A stretch of 34,284 nt of DNA from Pseudodonghicola xiamenensis DSM 18339 (GTDB lineage: Bacteria; Pseudomonadota; Alphaproteobacteria; Rhodobacterales; Rhodobacteraceae). Positions 1-9,894 of the stretch are shown here, piece by piece. The stretch's first letter is position 1, and each line of letters opens with the position of its first letter. The notes beneath the pieces are model-generated. The model was given only the letters and a program-made list of their open reading frames with translations, ran no database searches and had not been told where the DNA came from. The translations under genes and the position numbers were made by a program. The DNA is taken from contig NZ_AUBS01000037.1 in assembly GCF_000429365.1 (NCBI RefSeq), positions 1 through 34,284 on the forward strand, in the 5' to 3' direction.

Positions 1-250
1 GTTGTTCCCGGGAGCATGATGACCATCAATCTAAGGGGAGCGTTTGGGGACGCCGATCACCCCGCTACGGGGGCAGTTTTCCATGCCTGTTCACACCTCT
101 TTCCAATAGGCCTTGGGATCTTCTGAACCCGACATGACGGTTCCTGCTGTTTCACCGGCTCGGAGCCGGATGCTCTGGAATAGAGAGGTGCAGAGTGTCC
201 TGTGACGGAGCGGATCACAAGCCGTGCTTTATACGCCTTATGGGCGCAGT
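1..250. other. intergenic, no gene recognised
   Basis: No convincing gene is seen in this stretch downstream of the thiolase gene. The only structure noted is a short inverted repeat CCGGCT-CGG-AGCCGG at 155-169; it has no T-run on either strand, so it is not a convincing intrinsic terminator for the minus-strand operon. The open frames here do not resemble any family I know. Confidence 0.5.
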
Positions 251-1432
<1,182 letters not shown>

Positions 1433-1443
1433 GTTGATACTCC

Positions 1444-2736
1444 TCAGAGGGTTTCGACGCCGCACCAGTCGGCGATGAACAGGGCGGTGGATTTGGTGAT
1501 GCGGCGGATGCTGTCCAGTTCGACGCGCTCGTTAAAGCCATGGATCGCCTCGGCGCGGGGGCCGTAGACGATGGCGGGCGTGTCGGCATAGAGGCCGAAA
1601 AACCGGGTGTCGGTGGTGGCGGTGATTGCGGTGCGTTCCAGCGGTTTGCCTGTCACGCTCAGATGCGCGCGGTCCAGTGCGCCGATGACATCCTTGGCCG
1701 TCTTGGATGTGTCTTCCGAGAGGGCGTAGCCTTCGGCGAGAAAGCCGTGGTAAACCACTTCTGGCAAAGCGTTTTTCAGGAAAGCATTGCCGCGTGCGGT
1801 GTCCCGGATCACCTGTTCGATCTCGGCCTTGGCGGCCGCGATGTCCTGACCGGGGAAGATCGCCATGCGCAGGTCCAGAACCGACCAGGCGGGCACGGAA
1901 CTGGTCCAGTCGCCGCCCTGGATCTTGCCGACATTGAGATTGAGCGCATGCGCGTGGTGGGCGAAATCCGGGTGGCGTTTGTCGGGGGCGTTCCAGCGGT
2001 GCTCCATCTCATGCAGCGCCGCGATGAGCGGGATCGCCGCCTCGATGGCATTGGCGCCCTGACCGGCATAGGCGACATGGGTCGGCAGGCCCTTGAGATG
2101 CACCTGAAACCAGATCACGCCGATCTGGGCAGTGACGAGTTTCTCCTCGAAAGGCTCGGGGATTAGCGCCGCATCGGCCTTGTAACCCCGTGCGAGACAG
2201 GCGAGCGCACCGTTACCAGTGCATTCCTCTTCGACGACGGATTGGAAATGCACTTGGGCCGCAGGGGCCAGCCCGAGATGGCGCAGGGCGTCGAGTGCGA
2301 AGAGGTTGGAGGCCAATCCCGCCTTCATGTCCCCCGCACCGCGTCCGTAAAGCCAGCCGTCCTTGACATGCGGCTCAAATGGCGGGGCGTCCCACATATC
2401 CAGCGGGCCGGTGGGCACCACATCGATATGACCGTTGAGGATCAGCGAGCGGCCTTTGGTGGTGCGCGGACGGTGCGTGCCGACGACATTCTGCGCGTCT
2501 TCATAGTCGCCGATCACCGGCGAAAACCCCGGCAGGTTGCAAATTTCACGGACATCGATCTGCCATTGATCGACCTCCATGCCACGCTCGGTGAGGGCGT
2601 TTGCCATGAAGGCCTGTGCGCTTTGTTCCTGCCCACGGGTCGAGGGGTGGGAGGTCAGTTCGGTGAGGAAGTCGATTTCACGGTCGAACAGGTCATCGAC
2701 CGCAGAAAGGATGCGGGTGGAAAGCTCTTGATCCAT
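1444..2736 (-). CDS. M20-family deacylase (ArgE/DapE/ACY1-like)
   Basis: A 430-residue metallo-amidohydrolase of the M20 (ArgE/DapE/aminoacylase-1) family, expected to hydrolyse an N-acyl amino acid in the cytoplasm. Metal ligands and catalytic residues are readable: His103 and Asp105 in NGHIDVVP, Asp136 in GRGAGDMKAG, the Glu pair at 169-170 in VVEEE, and a late His in EAIHGFNE near residue 405. The dimerisation (lid) domain occupies roughly residues 205-315. It lies between the CoA-transferase B subunit (9 bp upstream) and the thiolase (11 bp downstream), so it is part of the catabolic operon rather than arginine or lysine biosynthesis. The substrate is unknown; an N-acyl form of the amino acid imported by the linked transporter is the simplest inference. 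Confidence 0.88.
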   Translation of the reverse strand: MDQELSTRILSAVDDLFDREIDFLTELTSHPSTRGQEQSAQAFMANALTERGMEVDQWQIDVREICNLPGFSPVIGDYEDAQNVVGTHRPRTTKGRSLILNGHIDVVPTGPLDMWDAPPFEPHVKDGWLYGRGAGDMKAGLASNLFALDALRHLGLAPAAQVHFQSVVEEECTGNGALACLARGYKADAALIPEPFEEKLVTAQIGVIWFQVHLKGLPTHVAYAGQGANAIEAAIPLIAALHEMEHRWNAPDKRHPDFAHHAHALNLNVGKIQGGDWTSSVPAWSVLDLRMAIFPGQDIAAAKAEIEQVIRDTARGNAFLKNALPEVVYHGFLAEGYALSEDTSKTAKDVIGALDRAHLSVTGKPLERTAITATTDTRFFGLYADTPAIVYGPRAEAIHGFNERVELDSIRRITKSTALFIADWCGVETL

Positions 2737-2745
2737 TGTCTTGCC

Positions 2746-3426
2746 TCAGAAGGTGGGAATGTCGCCTGCGGGGAGATGCAGCGTTGCGCCGGTGGCCTCC
2801 TGGACCTCCTTGGCCGTGGTGCCCGAGGCCAGTTCCACAAGCGCGAAGCCGCGCGGGGTCACGTCGACCACAGCCATATCGGTGAAGATGCGTGCGACAT
2901 GGCCCCTGGCGGTCAGCGGCAGGGTGCATTGGCGCAGGAGCTTCGGATTGCCCTTACGGTCTGTGTGGGTGGTCAGCACCACGACGCGCCGGGCCTTTTG
3001 CGCCAGCTCGATCGCGCCACCCGCGCCGGGGGAAAACTTGCCGGGGATTTTCCAGTTCGCCAGATCGCCGCTCTCCGCCACTTCGAAGGCGCCCAGCATG
3101 GTCAGGTCGAGCCGCCCGGAGCGCACGAGAGCGAAGCTCACCGCGCTGTCGAAATAGGAGGTGCCGGGCAGGGGAGAGACATAGGCCCCGCCGGCGTCGA
3201 TCAGGTTGCGGTCGGCGGCCTCGTAAGGCAGCGTCGGGCCGATCCCCGCCATGCCGTTTTCGGTGTGGAGGCAGACCGGGAAGCCTTCGGGCAGATGGTC
3301 GATCACCTTGGTCGGCAGGCCGATGCCGAGGTTCACTACCATGCCAGGGGCTATTTCGCGTGCGGCGCGGGCCACCATGCGGGCGCGCGGATCTTGAACG
3401 TTTTCGCTGAAATTACCGTCTGACAA
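2746..3426 (-). CDS. 3-oxoacid-type CoA-transferase subunit B
   Basis: Beta subunit of a family I CoA-transferase (SCOT/AtoA/PcaJ type), moving CoA from a donor such as succinyl-CoA or acetyl-CoA to a carboxylic acid. The family start VVNLGIGLPT and the catalytic glutamate motif ENGMAGIGP are present. Start choice: I use the TTG at 3426, giving 226 residues, because GAGGAA stands 7 bases before it and it overlaps the end of the A-subunit gene by 14 bp, a usual arrangement for this pair. A longer frame from 3540 would read through the A subunit and looks spurious; the first in-frame ATG is at 3378 and would give 210 residues. A and B subunits form the active heteromer. Confidence 0.88.
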   Translation of the reverse strand: MSDGNFSENVQDPRARMVARAAREIAPGMVVNLGIGLPTKVIDHLPEGFPVCLHTENGMAGIGPTLPYEAADRNLIDAGGAYVSPLPGTSYFDSAVSFALVRSGRLDLTMLGAFEVAESGDLANWKIPGKFSPGAGGAIELAQKARRVVVLTTHTDRKGNPKLLRQCTLPLTARGHVARIFTDMAVVDVTPRGFALVELASGTTAKEVQEATGATLHLPAGDIPTF

Positions 3427-4105
3427 CGCCGTATTCCTCGCTGATCTGGGTGAGAGGACAAATGTGATCGACAAACACGCCGGGGGTTTCGACCGCATCG
3501 GGCGAGATACCGCCCAGCGGCACAAGCCGTTCGGTCTCAACGATCACGCGTTCGGCCGCCATGGCCATCGGCGGGTTGAAATTGCGCGCGGTGGCCAGAT
3601 AGGTGAGATTGCCGAAAGGATCTGCACAATCTGCATGAATGAGCGCCACATCGGCGCGGATCGCCGGTTCGACCAAAAGCCGTTTGCCGGCCATCTCGAT
3701 CACCTGCTTGCCCTCCGCCAGTTCGGTTTCAAGCCCGATGTCGGTCAGGATTGCCTGAAGCCCTGCGCCGCCCGCGCGGATGCGTTCGGCGAGAATGCCC
3801 TGGGCGCAGAGTTCGACCTTGATCCGGCCCTCGTTCATCGCAGCGATGGCGTTGGCGTTGAGACCCAGATGGGTGACGATGAGTTTGCGCATCAGGCCGG
3901 CGACGATCAGATGATCGACCCCCATGCCCGCCTCGTTGGCGTCGTTCTTGATCACGGTCAGATCGCGTTTGCCTTGCCGCACCAGCTCATGGATCAGGGT
4001 AAAGGGCGTGCCGGGCACACCGAAACCGCCGAGCATGACCACGGCCCCGTCGGGGATCGCGGCGACGGCCTCTTCCATCGTGGTGGTCTTGTCCGGAAGG
4101 CTCAT
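3413..4105 (-). CDS. 3-oxoacid-type CoA-transferase subunit A
   Basis: Alpha subunit of a family I CoA-transferase, 230 residues, full family length. The glycine-rich GGFGVPGTP at about residues 27-35, NDANEAGMGV and the RAGGAGLQAILTD stretch are typical of AtoD/PcaI/SCOT-A proteins. It partners with the B subunit encoded immediately downstream. Its ATG overlaps the stop of the aminotransferase by 4 bp, so the two are probably translationally coupled. By context the acceptor would be the keto acid produced by the aminotransferase; acetoacetate, 3-oxoadipate or another 3-oxo acid cannot be told apart from sequence. Confidence 0.9.
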   Translation of the reverse strand: MSLPDKTTTMEEAVAAIPDGAVVMLGGFGVPGTPFTLIHELVRQGKRDLTVIKNDANEAGMGVDHLIVAGLMRKLIVTHLGLNANAIAAMNEGRIKVELCAQGILAERIRAGGAGLQAILTDIGLETELAEGKQVIEMAGKRLLVEPAIRADVALIHADCADPFGNLTYLATARNFNPPMAMAAERVIVETERLVPLGGISPDAVETPGVFVDHICPLTQISEEYGVVRR

Positions 4106-5463
4106 ACCGCACCTGCGCTTTCCATCACGGGAAGATCGTGATTGGCCGCGAATGTGTCGAGCGCGTCGGTCAGGATCGCCATGATTTCACCGATCTGCGG
4201 TTCGGTGACGATGAGCGGCGGGCAGATGAGGAAGTGATCGCCCTCGACCCCGCCACGGGTGCGGCGCGAATAGATGATGAGGCCACGCTCATAGGCGAGT
4301 TCCACAAGTTCGGAATAGGCGTTCATCTCTTTCGGCAGGGGCGCCATGGTCTCGCGGTCCGAGACCATCTCAAAGGCGGTCAAAAGCCCTTTTCCGCGGA
4401 CATGGCCGATGAACGGATAGCGCTCCATTAGGCCTTCGAGCCGGGACATCAGTACCTCGCCCATCCGGGCGCAATTGCCGATGATGTCATGGTCTTCCAT
4501 CTCTTCGAGCACGGCGAGACCGGCTGAACAGGACAGCGGATTGCCGGCATAGGTGAACCCGTGCAGGAAGCCGCCCGCATCCAGGAGCGCCTCGACCATA
4601 TCGGACCGCGCCGCGACCGCGCCCAGAGGCGCATAGCCCGCACCAAGCCCCTTGGACATGGCGATGATATCGGGGGTGATCCCCCAATGTTCGCAGGCGA
4701 GAAATTTGCCGGTGCGCCCGGCGCCGGTCATCACCTCATCATAGATCAGGAACACGCCATATTCATCGCAAATCTCGCGGATGCGTTTGTAATAGCTGTC
4801 GGGTGCCACAAGCGCGCCGGTGGAGGCTCCGCCGACGGGCTCCATGATAAAGGCCAGAACGGTCTCGGGACCTTCCGCCTCGATCCGCTCGCGCAGCATT
4901 TCAGCATATTTGATGCCGCGTTCTTCGTCCGTCAGGTTGTCACGGTCGAGATAGGTCTGTGGCGCTTTGACATGCGGCATGTCCTGAAACATCGGCGCGA
5001 AAGGTCCGGCGAATAGCTTGCCGCCCGTCAGAGCCAGCGCGCCGAGCGTACCGCCGTGATAGGCAGGGGTGCGGGAGATCACTTTCCAGCGGCTCTCCTG
5101 ACCTTGCGTGACGGCATATTGGCGGGCGAGTTTTTCCGCAGTTTCCACCGCCTCGGAGCCGCCCGAGACAAAGAAGATCCGGTCCAGCCCCTCGGGCATC
5201 AGCCCTGCAAGTTTGGCGGCGAGGTCCTCAGAAGGATGCGTGCTGAAATGCAGACGATAGCCAAAGGTGGCCTTGTCCATCTGCACTTTCATCTTGGCCA
5301 GAACGGTCGGGTTCGAATGGCCGATGTTCGACACCATCGCGCCCGAAGAGCCGTCTATGTAGCGTTTGCCGCTTTCGTCAAAAAGGTAGATCCCCTCGCC
5401 ACGGTCCAGAAAAGGACGGGGCTGGCGGGACTGGTAGAACAGATGGGACGGCGCGGTGGTCAT
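4102..5463 (-). CDS. class III PLP-dependent aminotransferase
   Basis: A 453-residue fold-type I, class III (omega) aminotransferase. The cofactor-binding features are visible: SGGSEAVETA near the N-terminal third, the YHGG motif, the DEV of LIYDEVMTGAGRTG, and the Schiff-base lysine in AMSKGLGAGY. Members act on omega- or beta-amino groups, usually with pyruvate or 2-oxoglutarate as acceptor. It is encoded directly after the transporter ATPase with a 4-bp ATGA overlap (5460-5463) and before the CoA-transferase, again with a 4-bp overlap. That coupling suggests that it converts the imported (deacylated) amino acid into the keto acid that the CoA-transferase activates. The exact substrate is not predictable. 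Confidence 0.9.
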   Translation of the reverse strand: MTTAPSHLFYQSRQPRPFLDRGEGIYLFDESGKRYIDGSSGAMVSNIGHSNPTVLAKMKVQMDKATFGYRLHFSTHPSEDLAAKLAGLMPEGLDRIFFVSGGSEAVETAEKLARQYAVTQGQESRWKVISRTPAYHGGTLGALALTGGKLFAGPFAPMFQDMPHVKAPQTYLDRDNLTDEERGIKYAEMLRERIEAEGPETVLAFIMEPVGGASTGALVAPDSYYKRIREICDEYGVFLIYDEVMTGAGRTGKFLACEHWGITPDIIAMSKGLGAGYAPLGAVAARSDMVEALLDAGGFLHGFTYAGNPLSCSAGLAVLEEMEDHDIIGNCARMGEVLMSRLEGLMERYPFIGHVRGKGLLTAFEMVSDRETMAPLPKEMNAYSELVELAYERGLIIYSRRTRGGVEGDHFLICPPLIVTEPQIGEIMAILTDALDTFAANHDLPVMESAGAV

Positions 5464-6242
5464 TTTGAGCTTTCAGCATATTGAGCGAGATGTTTGCGCA
5501 GGAAGTTTTTCGTCCGCTCCTGCGTCGGATTTTGGAACACCACGGAGGGCGGGCCTTCTTCGACCACCACACCGCCGTCCATGAAGATCACCCGGTCGCA
5601 GACGGAGGCGGCAAAATCCATTTCATGGGTGACGATGATCATGGTCATGTGCTCTTCGGCGAGCTTTTTCATCACGAGGTTGACCTCTTCGACCAGTTCC
5701 GGGTCGAGCGCGGAGGTCGCTTCGTCGAACAGCATCAGCTTCGGTTTCATCGCCAGCGCACGGGCGATGGCGACACGCTGTTTCTGGCCGCCCGACAACT
5801 GCGAGGGGTAATAGTCGATGCGTTCGGACATGCCGACATGGGCGAGTTGCTCTTCGGCGAGCTGATCGGCCTCGGCATTCGACAGGCCTTTCAAAAGCTT
5901 CGGTGCCATGGTGACGTTTTCGCGCACCGTGAGATGCGGGAAGAGATTGAAATGTTGAAACACCATGCCAATATGTTGCCGCATCTCATTGATATGCTTT
6001 TCATATTGTCTGTGTGGCAGGGTCTTGTTGACCTGTACGCCCTCGAGAAGAACCTCGCCCGAGCTGAGCGGATCGAGATCGTTGATCGCGCGCAGCAGCG
6101 TGGATTTGCCCGATCCCGAGGGACCGATTATGGCCACGATTTCGCCTTTCGAAACGGTCAGGTTGATGTCCTTGAGCACTTCAAGATCGCCATAGGCTTT
6201 CTGGGCGTGACGGATGTCGACGAAGGGCGTTTTCTCTGTCAT
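5460..6242 (-). CDS. polar amino-acid ABC transporter ATPase
   Basis: A 260-residue ATP-binding subunit of the GlnQ/HisP type. Walker A GPSGSGKST, Q-loop GMVFQHFN, signature LSGGQKQRVA, Walker B LMLFDEATSALDP and the H-loop in IIVTHEM are all intact, so it should be an active ATPase. It lies 9 bp after the second permease and overlaps the aminotransferase start by 4 bp, tying uptake and catabolism in one transcript. It would work on the cytoplasmic face of the inner membrane with the two permeases and the periplasmic binding protein encoded just upstream. Confidence 0.95.
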   Translation of the reverse strand: MTEKTPFVDIRHAQKAYGDLEVLKDINLTVSKGEIVAIIGPSGSGKSTLLRAINDLDPLSSGEVLLEGVQVNKTLPHRQYEKHINEMRQHIGMVFQHFNLFPHLTVRENVTMAPKLLKGLSNAEADQLAEEQLAHVGMSERIDYYPSQLSGGQKQRVAIARALAMKPKLMLFDEATSALDPELVEEVNLVMKKLAEEHMTMIIVTHEMDFAASVCDRVIFMDGGVVVEEGPPSVVFQNPTQERTKNFLRKHLAQYAESSK

Positions 6243-6251
6243 GTCTGATCC

Positions 6252-6908
6252 TTACCGGGAGAGCTGGGTGCGCCGTTCGATCCGGCGAAGCACCGCTTCC
6301 ATCCCAAGGTTGATGATATAGTAAAGCACGGCGGCGGCGGCGTAGAACTCGAAGGGGCGATAGGTGCGCCCGATGGCGAGCTGGGCCGAGAGCGTCAGTT
6401 CAGAGACGCCGATGACGGAGACCAGCGCGGAGTCTTTGAGAAGCGCGATCATGTTGTTGCCGATGGGCGGGATCACGTCGCGCACGGCCTGGGGGATCAC
6501 CACGCGGATCAGCGCCTGAGTGCGTGACAGGCCCAGCGTGCGTGCGGCCTCCATCTGCCCCTTGTCGACGGCGAGGATCGCGGTCTGGATCAGTTCGGAA
6601 TTGTAGACCGCGAAATGCAGCCCCAGCCCGATCACACCGGCGACGAAGGCCGGAAGGTCGATGCCCAGCTCGACAAGTCCGAAATAGATCAGGAAGAGCT
6701 GCAACAGAAGCGGCGTGCCCATGAAGAGCCAGGCGAAAAACCGGAACGGCAGGCGGATCATCCACGGCCCGTACAGTGCTATGACGGCGAAAAGGATACC
6801 ACCGAAAAAGCTCAGAAGGGCTGAGACGATGGTGATGGCGATGGTCCAGAGGACGCCCAGGAAAAGCGCATCCGCGTAGGAGGGGACGACGGAGAAATCA
6901 AGACCCAT
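6252..6908 (-). CDS. amino-acid ABC transporter permease (second)
   Basis: A 218-residue inner-membrane permease of the HisM/GlnP type. Several hydrophobic segments are evident (about residues 15-45, 52-75, 85-105, 150-175, 185-205) and the cytoplasmic EAA loop QMEAARTLGLSRTQALI that contacts the ATPase is intact. It is paired with the other permease encoded 39 bp upstream; the two probably form a heterodimeric channel. Substrate is not readable, but the family carries polar amino acids, opines and related compounds. Confidence 0.93.
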   Translation of the reverse strand: MGLDFSVVPSYADALFLGVLWTIAITIVSALLSFFGGILFAVIALYGPWMIRLPFRFFAWLFMGTPLLLQLFLIYFGLVELGIDLPAFVAGVIGLGLHFAVYNSELIQTAILAVDKGQMEAARTLGLSRTQALIRVVIPQAVRDVIPPIGNNMIALLKDSALVSVIGVSELTLSAQLAIGRTYRPFEFYAAAAVLYYIINLGMEAVLRRIERRTQLSR

Positions 6909-6947
6909 GGGACGCGCCTTTCAAGATAAGATTGAGGAAAAACAACA

Positions 6948-7595
6948 TCATGGTAGGCGCACGCGACGGTCGAGGAAGCTGATCATCTTGCCGGTCACGG
7001 TGATGATGATCAGGTAGAGAATGCCCGCGAGAAAGAACATCTCGAACGGCTTGTAGGTCGAGCCGATGTAGCGCTGCGCCGTATAGGTCAGCTCCACGAC
7101 CGAGATCGCGGCGACCAGTGCAGTGCCTTTGATCTGGGCGTTGATATTGACGCCAAGCGGGCGGATCATCAGGCGCATGGCCTGCGGCAGGATCACCTTG
7201 CGAAAGGATTGAAACTGCGACAGCCCAAGCGTGCGGGCGGCTTCGGCCTGACCGTGATCGACGGAGATGATCGCACCGCGCATGGTTTCGGTCATATAGG
7301 CGCCGATGTTGATGCCGAGGCCGATCACACCGGCTTGGAAAGCGGTCAGTTGGATGCCGATTTGGGGCCCGCCGAAATACAGCAGAAACAGAAAAATCAG
7401 CGCAGGAATGCCACGCATCAAGCTCACATAGGCCGCGCCGATGAAGCGCAGAATGGCAAAGCGTGACAACCGCGCCGCCGCCGCCGCTGCGCCGCAGACA
7501 AGCCCAAGCAACACGGTCAGCACCGAAAGTTCGACAGTGACCAAGGCGGCTTTCAGAAAATGGGGATACACCCTGAGGATGAGATCTATATCCAT
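6948..7595 (-). CDS. amino-acid ABC transporter permease (first)
   Basis: A 215-residue permease of the polar amino-acid ABC family, with an intact EAA loop (QAEAARTLGLSQFQSFRKV) and the expected transmembrane segments, including a strongly hydrophobic first helix around residues 16-45. It follows the binding-protein gene after a 72-bp gap that holds a strong hairpin, so it is probably expressed at a lower level than the binding protein. It is similar in length and plan to the second permease and likely pairs with it. Confidence 0.93.
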   Translation of the reverse strand: MDIDLILRVYPHFLKAALVTVELSVLTVLLGLVCGAAAAAARLSRFAILRFIGAAYVSLMRGIPALIFLFLLYFGGPQIGIQLTAFQAGVIGLGINIGAYMTETMRGAIISVDHGQAEAARTLGLSQFQSFRKVILPQAMRLMIRPLGVNINAQIKGTALVAAISVVELTYTAQRYIGSTYKPFEMFFLAGILYLIIITVTGKMISFLDRRVRLP

Positions 7596-7629
7596 GAGTG
7601 TCAGATCATCTCTCTTGCAAGGGAAGGGG

Positions 7630-7653
7630 GGCCTGCCGTTCGCATGGCAGGCC
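7630..7653 (-). promoter_or_regulatory. intra-operon hairpin after the binding-protein gene
   Basis: Perfect 8-bp inverted repeat GGCCTGCC / GGCAGGCC around an 8-base loop, 14 bases past the stop of the binding-protein gene. On the minus strand it is followed by C-rich rather than T-rich sequence, so it is more likely an mRNA-stabilising or partial-attenuation hairpin than a full terminator. Such hairpins often raise binding-protein levels relative to the permeases. Confidence 0.6.
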
Positions 7654-7667
7654 GGGGAGGACGGAGA

Positions 7668-8453
7668 TCAACGGATGTCGAAACCGATCCACTTGTCGCT
7701 GATTTTGTCATAGGTGCCATCGGCCATGATCTCTTCGAGCGCAGCCTGCATCGCAGCCTTGAGCTCGGGATTGCCCTTGCGAATGGCGATACCGTGGCCC
7801 GAGGGTTCGACTTCAAGATCTTCGAGAGGCACGAAGTTATACCCCTTGGCCTTGGTGGCGAGATAGGCGGCGATGTAATCGTTTGCAATCGCGTCGACCC
7901 GGCCGTTTTCTAGTTCCATGAGCAGCTCGGGCAGGCCTTTGTAGGTGCGCACCGTGTAGCCTTTTTCGCGAGCCCATTGCTCATGGGTTTCACCCAGGGT
8001 GACGCCCAGTTTGGCATCGTCCAGCTGTGCCGCGCTTTTCAGATCAGAGTCTTCCTTGACGAAAACCGCACGACGGCTGCGGTAGTAAGGACCAACGAAA
8101 TCCACGACTTCTTCACGCTCCGCCGTGATCGACATGGAGCCGACGATGGCATCGTATTTGTTGGTCAGAAGCCCGCCGATGATGCCGTCCCATGCGGTGG
8201 TGATGATCTCGACCTCAAGCCCCATGCGCTTGGCGATTTCCGCGCCGATGGCCGGGTCGAAGCCCACGACCTCGTTCTGGTCGTTCACGAAGTTGAACGG
8301 CGGGTAGGCGCCGGACATGGCAATTCGCATCACGCCTTTTTCCTTGAGGGTATCAAGTTCATCGGCGGCGGCGGGGGCCACGAAGGTGAAGCCACTCAGC
8401 GCCAGAGCTCCGGCGGCAAGGGTGGTTTTGAGGACGGTTCTGCGAAGGGTCAT
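7668..8453 (-). CDS. periplasmic amino-acid-binding protein
   Basis: A 261-residue solute-binding protein of family 3 (SBP_bac_3). An N-terminal signal peptide is clear: TLRR, a hydrophobic core, then a cleavage site near APAAA/DEL at about residue 30. The mature protein shows typical family 3 segments (GVMRIAMSGAYPPFNF, GFDPAIGAEIAKRMG, WDGIIGGLLTNKYDAI, DFVGPYY). It should capture the substrate in the periplasm and deliver it to the permeases. A strong ribosome binding site (AGGAGA) stands 7 bases before the ATG. It is the first gene of the operon, transcribed divergently from the LysR gene. Ligand unknown; polar amino acids or their N-acyl derivatives fit the downstream enzymes. Confidence 0.94.
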   Translation of the reverse strand: MTLRRTVLKTTLAAGALALSGFTFVAPAAADELDTLKEKGVMRIAMSGAYPPFNFVNDQNEVVGFDPAIGAEIAKRMGLEVEIITTAWDGIIGGLLTNKYDAIVGSMSITAEREEVVDFVGPYYRSRRAVFVKEDSDLKSAAQLDDAKLGVTLGETHEQWAREKGYTVRTYKGLPELLMELENGRVDAIANDYIAAYLATKAKGYNFVPLEDLEVEPSGHGIAIRKGNPELKAAMQAALEEIMADGTYDKISDKWIGFDIR

Positions 8454-8624
8454 GTCGATCTCTCCTGTCGATCTGCATCGTCGTCAGGGCGATGCTTTTT
8501 TGGTTTCCGCCAGATGTTTCCCCGGATGTTTTTCAGGGCGAATTCACCGGCTCACGGAAAAAACTTGCATGCGTTATATCATTGGGCAAATAAATAATAC
8601 AAATTCTCAACATAGAAATGATCA
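8454..8624. promoter_or_regulatory. divergent promoter region, LysR gene / catabolic operon
   Basis: This 171-bp AT-rich spacer separates the divergent LysR gene and transporter operon, the classic place for a LysR-type regulator to bind. A TTAT-N12-ATAA dyad at 8574-8593, containing a T-N11-A core, is the best candidate binding site. A possible minus-10/minus-35 pair is only weakly visible, so I do not assign exact promoter boxes. Confidence 0.45.
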
Positions 8625-9581
8625 ATGATGCGCCCCTATGAGCAAAGATTTCCCTGGAACCTCGACTGGAATTTGCTGCGCACCTTCATGGTTGTGGTCG
8701 AGCAACGCGGGATTTCCCGTGCGGCCGATTTTCTGGGGCTGAAACAGCCGACGATCTCCTCGGCGCTGAAACGGTTGGAGGAAACGACAGGGCACCAGTT
8801 GATCATTAGAAAACCGAATGAATTCAAGGTTACACGCGCTGGACAGAGGCTTTACACCGAGTGTTCCTCGATCTTTGGCGCGGTGTCGCAACTGCCTTCC
8901 CTGCTCGATGAAGGCGGTTCGGAAATGCGCGGTCATATCACGATCGTCACCACGTCCCATGTGATTTCGGAGCATTTCGATGAGGTGTTGTACCGCTTCT
9001 CGGAGGCCCATCCGAAAGTGAGTTTCTCGCTCACGGTCGCCGAAAGCGAGGAGGTGGTCAGCCGGATCACGCAGAACCGGGCCTCTTTGGGGCTGTGCCT
9101 TTTGCACAAAATTCCATCAGGTTTGAAAGCGACGGTCCTGTGTCGGGAAATCTTCGGCCTGTTCTGCGGTCCACGACACCGCCTGTTCGATCGCGACTCG
9201 ATTGCGCTCTCGGATCTCGAAGGCGAACCCTCCGTCTCGTTTCAGACCGAAACCGAAAGCGGCGCGCTGGAGCCTGTGACACTGTTGCGGCTCCGGGCCA
9301 AAATGGCGACCAACTGGCGGGGGATGACCTCGAACCTCTTGGAACTGCGCCGGATGGTCATGACCAATATCGGCATCGGGGCATTGCCGCTTCATGTCGT
9401 CAAACAGGATGTCTCTGCGGCGCTTTTACGGCAATTGCCGCCCTATGACGATCTGCCCATGATCGACATTTATCTGGTCAACAATCCGCGCCGGAAGCTC
9501 TCTGAAGCGGAGGCGGCGTTTCTCGAAGCGATGTTCACAATGATCCGTGAGGTCGATATTCAGCAACGCACATATGTGTGA
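8625..9581 (+). CDS. LysR-family transcriptional regulator
   Basis: A 318-residue LysR-type regulator. The winged helix-turn-helix occupies about residues 15-75 (FMVVVEQRGISRAADFLGLK followed by QPTISSALKRLE), and a periplasmic-binding-protein-like effector domain fills the rest. ATG codons at 8625 and 8628 are both possible starts. It is transcribed away from the transporter/catabolic operon, so it most likely regulates that operon in response to the substrate or a pathway intermediate; this is inference from position. No gene follows closely on the plus strand. Confidence 0.93.
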   Translation: MMRPYEQRFPWNLDWNLLRTFMVVVEQRGISRAADFLGLKQPTISSALKRLEETTGHQLIIRKPNEFKVTRAGQRLYTECSSIFGAVSQLPSLLDEGGSEMRGHITIVTTSHVISEHFDEVLYRFSEAHPKVSFSLTVAESEEVVSRITQNRASLGLCLLHKIPSGLKATVLCREIFGLFCGPRHRLFDRDSIALSDLEGEPSVSFQTETESGALEPVTLLRLRAKMATNWRGMTSNLLELRRMVMTNIGIGALPLHVVKQDVSAALLRQLPPYDDLPMIDIYLVNNPRRKLSEAEAAFLEAMFTMIREVDIQQRTYV

Positions 9582-9830
9582 GCTATGCTTCGGACTTTGT
9601 TCAGCCCCTGATTTGGCTGGCACTGGCGCCCGTCAGGATTGGTTTGCAAGGATGGCGTGGCGTCGCCCTTAACGGGAAGCTTTATCCAATGGAACACGGC
9701 CGGGCATCTGTCAAATGTCTCTGGCGCATGATAGGGAGCGCCGTCTCACACCATACGCAACTGTGCAGGGGGCCACTGTGCCTCAGGTTTCATTTGCGTA
9801 TGCTGATTGAGCCTGTGGTGTTTTCCTGAT

Positions 9831-9860
9831 TTGACATAGGGAAATTCTACTGGGTACAGA
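9831..9860 (+). promoter_or_regulatory. candidate promoter of the broken dusA
   Basis: A perfect TTGACA (9831-9836) is followed after 18 bases by TACAGA (9855-9860), about 35 bases before the ATG of the dusA fragment. It probably was the native dusA promoter, now reading into the island. The rest of 9582-9830 holds nothing I can identify. Confidence 0.45.
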
Positions 9861-9894
9861 ATAAGCGGAAAAGACGAGTGATAGGTGGCGATAA

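Noticed and set aside
155..169. CCGGCT/AGCCGG inverted repeat downstream of the thiolase gene as a terminator
   Set aside because: No T-run on the minus strand and short arms.
2242..3423. 393-residue plus-strand frame over the deacylase and CoA-transferase genes
   Set aside because: Opposite to two well-supported genes and without any family pattern.
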